Assembly: GCA_910577655.1 (NCBI GenBank)
Contig: CAJTOW010000174.1
Location: 1-6,764, forward strand
Source of the DNA: an uncultured Lachnospiraceae bacterium
GTDB lineage: Bacteria; Bacillota; Clostridia; Lachnospirales; Lachnospiraceae
Reading direction: 5' to 3'
Length of the DNA: 6,764 nucleotides
Part shown: piece after piece, positions 6,029-6,764 of the stretch
How positions within the stretch are numbered: position 1 is the stretch's first letter
How the letters are laid out: each line of letters begins with the position of its first letter
Position numbers and translations under genes: made by a program
Notes under the pieces: generated by a model
The model's database searches: none
What the model was told of the DNA's origin: nothing
Seen by the model: the letters and a program-made list of their open reading frames with translations, nothing else

Positions 6029-6448
6029 ATGTTATCCATGTATCCAGCCTGTTTTTTTAGAGAAGAAAACGGTTATTCGGTCATCTTTCCTGATTTAAAT
6101 CTGGCTACTTGTGGGGAAACTGTCCAGGAGGCCATGTCTATGGCAGTAGATTGTCTGGCCGGACGTCTCCACTTGCTTAAGCAGGACGGGGATCCCATCC
6201 CTGAACCGTCAGATATGAATTCCATTGACCTGACAGCAGTTTCAAGGGAGTTAGAAATTGAGCCAAAAGAAGCTTTTATCAATATCGTTTCTGTGGATGT
6301 GGAAACTTATGCAAAGGAGCACTTTGATAAATCTGTGAAGAAAACGCTCACCATTCCGGCATGGCTCAACACTGCCGCCATGGAAATGGGCATCAATTTC
6401 TCCCAGGTATTGCAGGAGGCCTTGTTGGCTAAGGTTCAAGCCCGATAG
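6029..6448 (+). CDS. hicB: HicB antitoxin with ribbon-helix-helix DNA-binding domain
   Basis: The 139-residue product has the two-part layout of long HicB antitoxins. Residues 4-60 are the partly degenerate RNase H-like HicB domain that covers HicA: YPACFFREENGYSVIFPDLN, then CGETVQEAMSMAVDCLAGRL. Residues 66-100 are a linker. Residues 101-136 form a ribbon-helix-helix domain (KKTLTIPAWLNTAAMEMG, then INFSQVLQEALLAKV), which should bind the hicAB promoter as a dimer. It neutralises HicA by direct contact and probably represses the operon. It has a better ribosome site than many second cistrons, which suits the need for excess antitoxin. The stop lies only 20 bases from the end of a convergent membrane-protein gene, with no visible terminator between them. 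Confidence 0.92.
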   Translation: MLSMYPACFFREENGYSVIFPDLNLATCGETVQEAMSMAVDCLAGRLHLLKQDGDPIPEPSDMNSIDLTAVSRELEIEPKEAFINIVSVDVETYAKEHFDKSVKKTLTIPAWLNTAAMEMGINFSQVLQEALLAKVQAR

Positions 6449-6468
6449 TCGCCCAAATCCCACAGCAG

Positions 6469-6764
6469 CTACCCCTCCTGCTCCTTCTGCCCAGCCGCCC
6501 CGCTCTCCTTCCATATCTCGGCCTCCTTATGCCATCCGAAAAGACGGGGAGACAGACAGTACGCCACACCGATCCCCAGCCCAATAGCTACAGCCGTCTT
6601 AAAGCTGCTGAGGCCGTAGGACAAGGCTGTCTGCGTATCCCCGATAATGGTATAGTGGGCCGTATAATAGATCCCGGCACCTGGCACCAGAGTGAATATC
6701 CCGGAGGTCAGAAACAAGGTTGTGGTAGCCTTGTAAAAACGCGCAAGATACCGGGAGCAGATGG
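6469..6764 (-). CDS. Threonine/serine exporter family membrane protein, ThrE_2/YjjB-like (5' end outside window)
   Basis: This is the C-terminal 97 residues of a minus-strand gene whose frame stays open to the right edge; an in-frame TTG at 6715-6717 is internal, not the start. The first visible residues (SRYLARFYKATTTLFL) lead into the family signature TLVPGAGIYYT (24-34 of the visible part), then a short polar turn and another membrane segment, FKTAVAIGLGIGVAYCL (54-70). This matches the C-terminal half of the ThrE_2 (DUF3815, YjjB) domain. Such proteins usually pair with a ThrE_1/YjjP-type partner to form an inner-membrane exporter of small amino acids or dicarboxylates. That partner would lie past the right edge. 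A charged tail of about 27 residues (HKEAEIWKESGAAGQKEQEG at its end) follows the last membrane segment and is likely cytoplasmic. The substrate is not known from this fragment. Confidence 0.85.
   Translation of the reverse strand, partial: ICSRYLARFYKATTTLFLTSGIFTLVPGAGIYYTAHYTIIGDTQTALSYGLSSFKTAVAIGLGIGVAYCLSPRLFGWHKEAEIWKESGAAGQKEQEG

Noticed and set aside
1..6764. CRISPR array, tRNA or rRNA gene, insertion sequence
   Set aside because: No regularly spaced repeats of suitable length, no cloverleaf or rRNA-like sequence, and no transposase-like frame were seen on reading the window.

Overview
The window looks like chromosome from a Gram-positive anaerobe of the Clostridia, most likely a gut Lachnospiraceae-type organism. 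The reasons are strong AGGAGG-type ribosome binding sites, fairly GC-rich coding sequence with AT-rich intergenic DNA, an iron-sulfur aldo/keto reductase, a Firmicutes-style 616-residue asparagine synthetase and a HicAB pair. The assignment comes from gene style only and names no species.

Layout. Bases 1-87 hold nothing that can be called. A minus-strand aldo/keto reductase with two C-terminal 4Fe-4S clusters (88-1203) faces away from the next genes across a 283-base AT-rich spacer. On the reductase side that spacer carries a textbook MerR-type promoter: a 19-base spacer filled by a perfect dyad. On the other side it carries an ordinary promoter whose -10 lies inside a 12-base palindrome. Three plus-strand genes follow: a polytopic permease of unknown substrate (1487-2917), a glutamine-dependent asparagine synthetase (2987-4837) and an exported transglutaminase-like protein with a complete Cys-His-Asp triad (4941-5627). 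They may be co-transcribed, but the third also has its own promoter-like palindrome.

Next is a visibly AT-richer module, a HicA toxin (5771-5959) and HicB antitoxin (6029-6448), with repeats and an inverted repeat over its promoter. The window ends with the C-terminal part of a minus-strand ThrE_2 (YjjB-like) membrane protein that converges on hicB and runs off the right edge.

How the genes might work together. The reductase is probably a stand-alone response gene switched by an unseen MerR-family activator. HicA and HicB form a self-contained type II toxin-antitoxin pair, with HicB expected to bind the promoter. The permease, asparagine synthetase and exported transglutaminase-like protein could share an amide or peptide-related task, but only their adjacency supports this. 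No clear new defence or mobile system is visible. The least explained part is the permease-asnB-transglutaminase group with its control sites.
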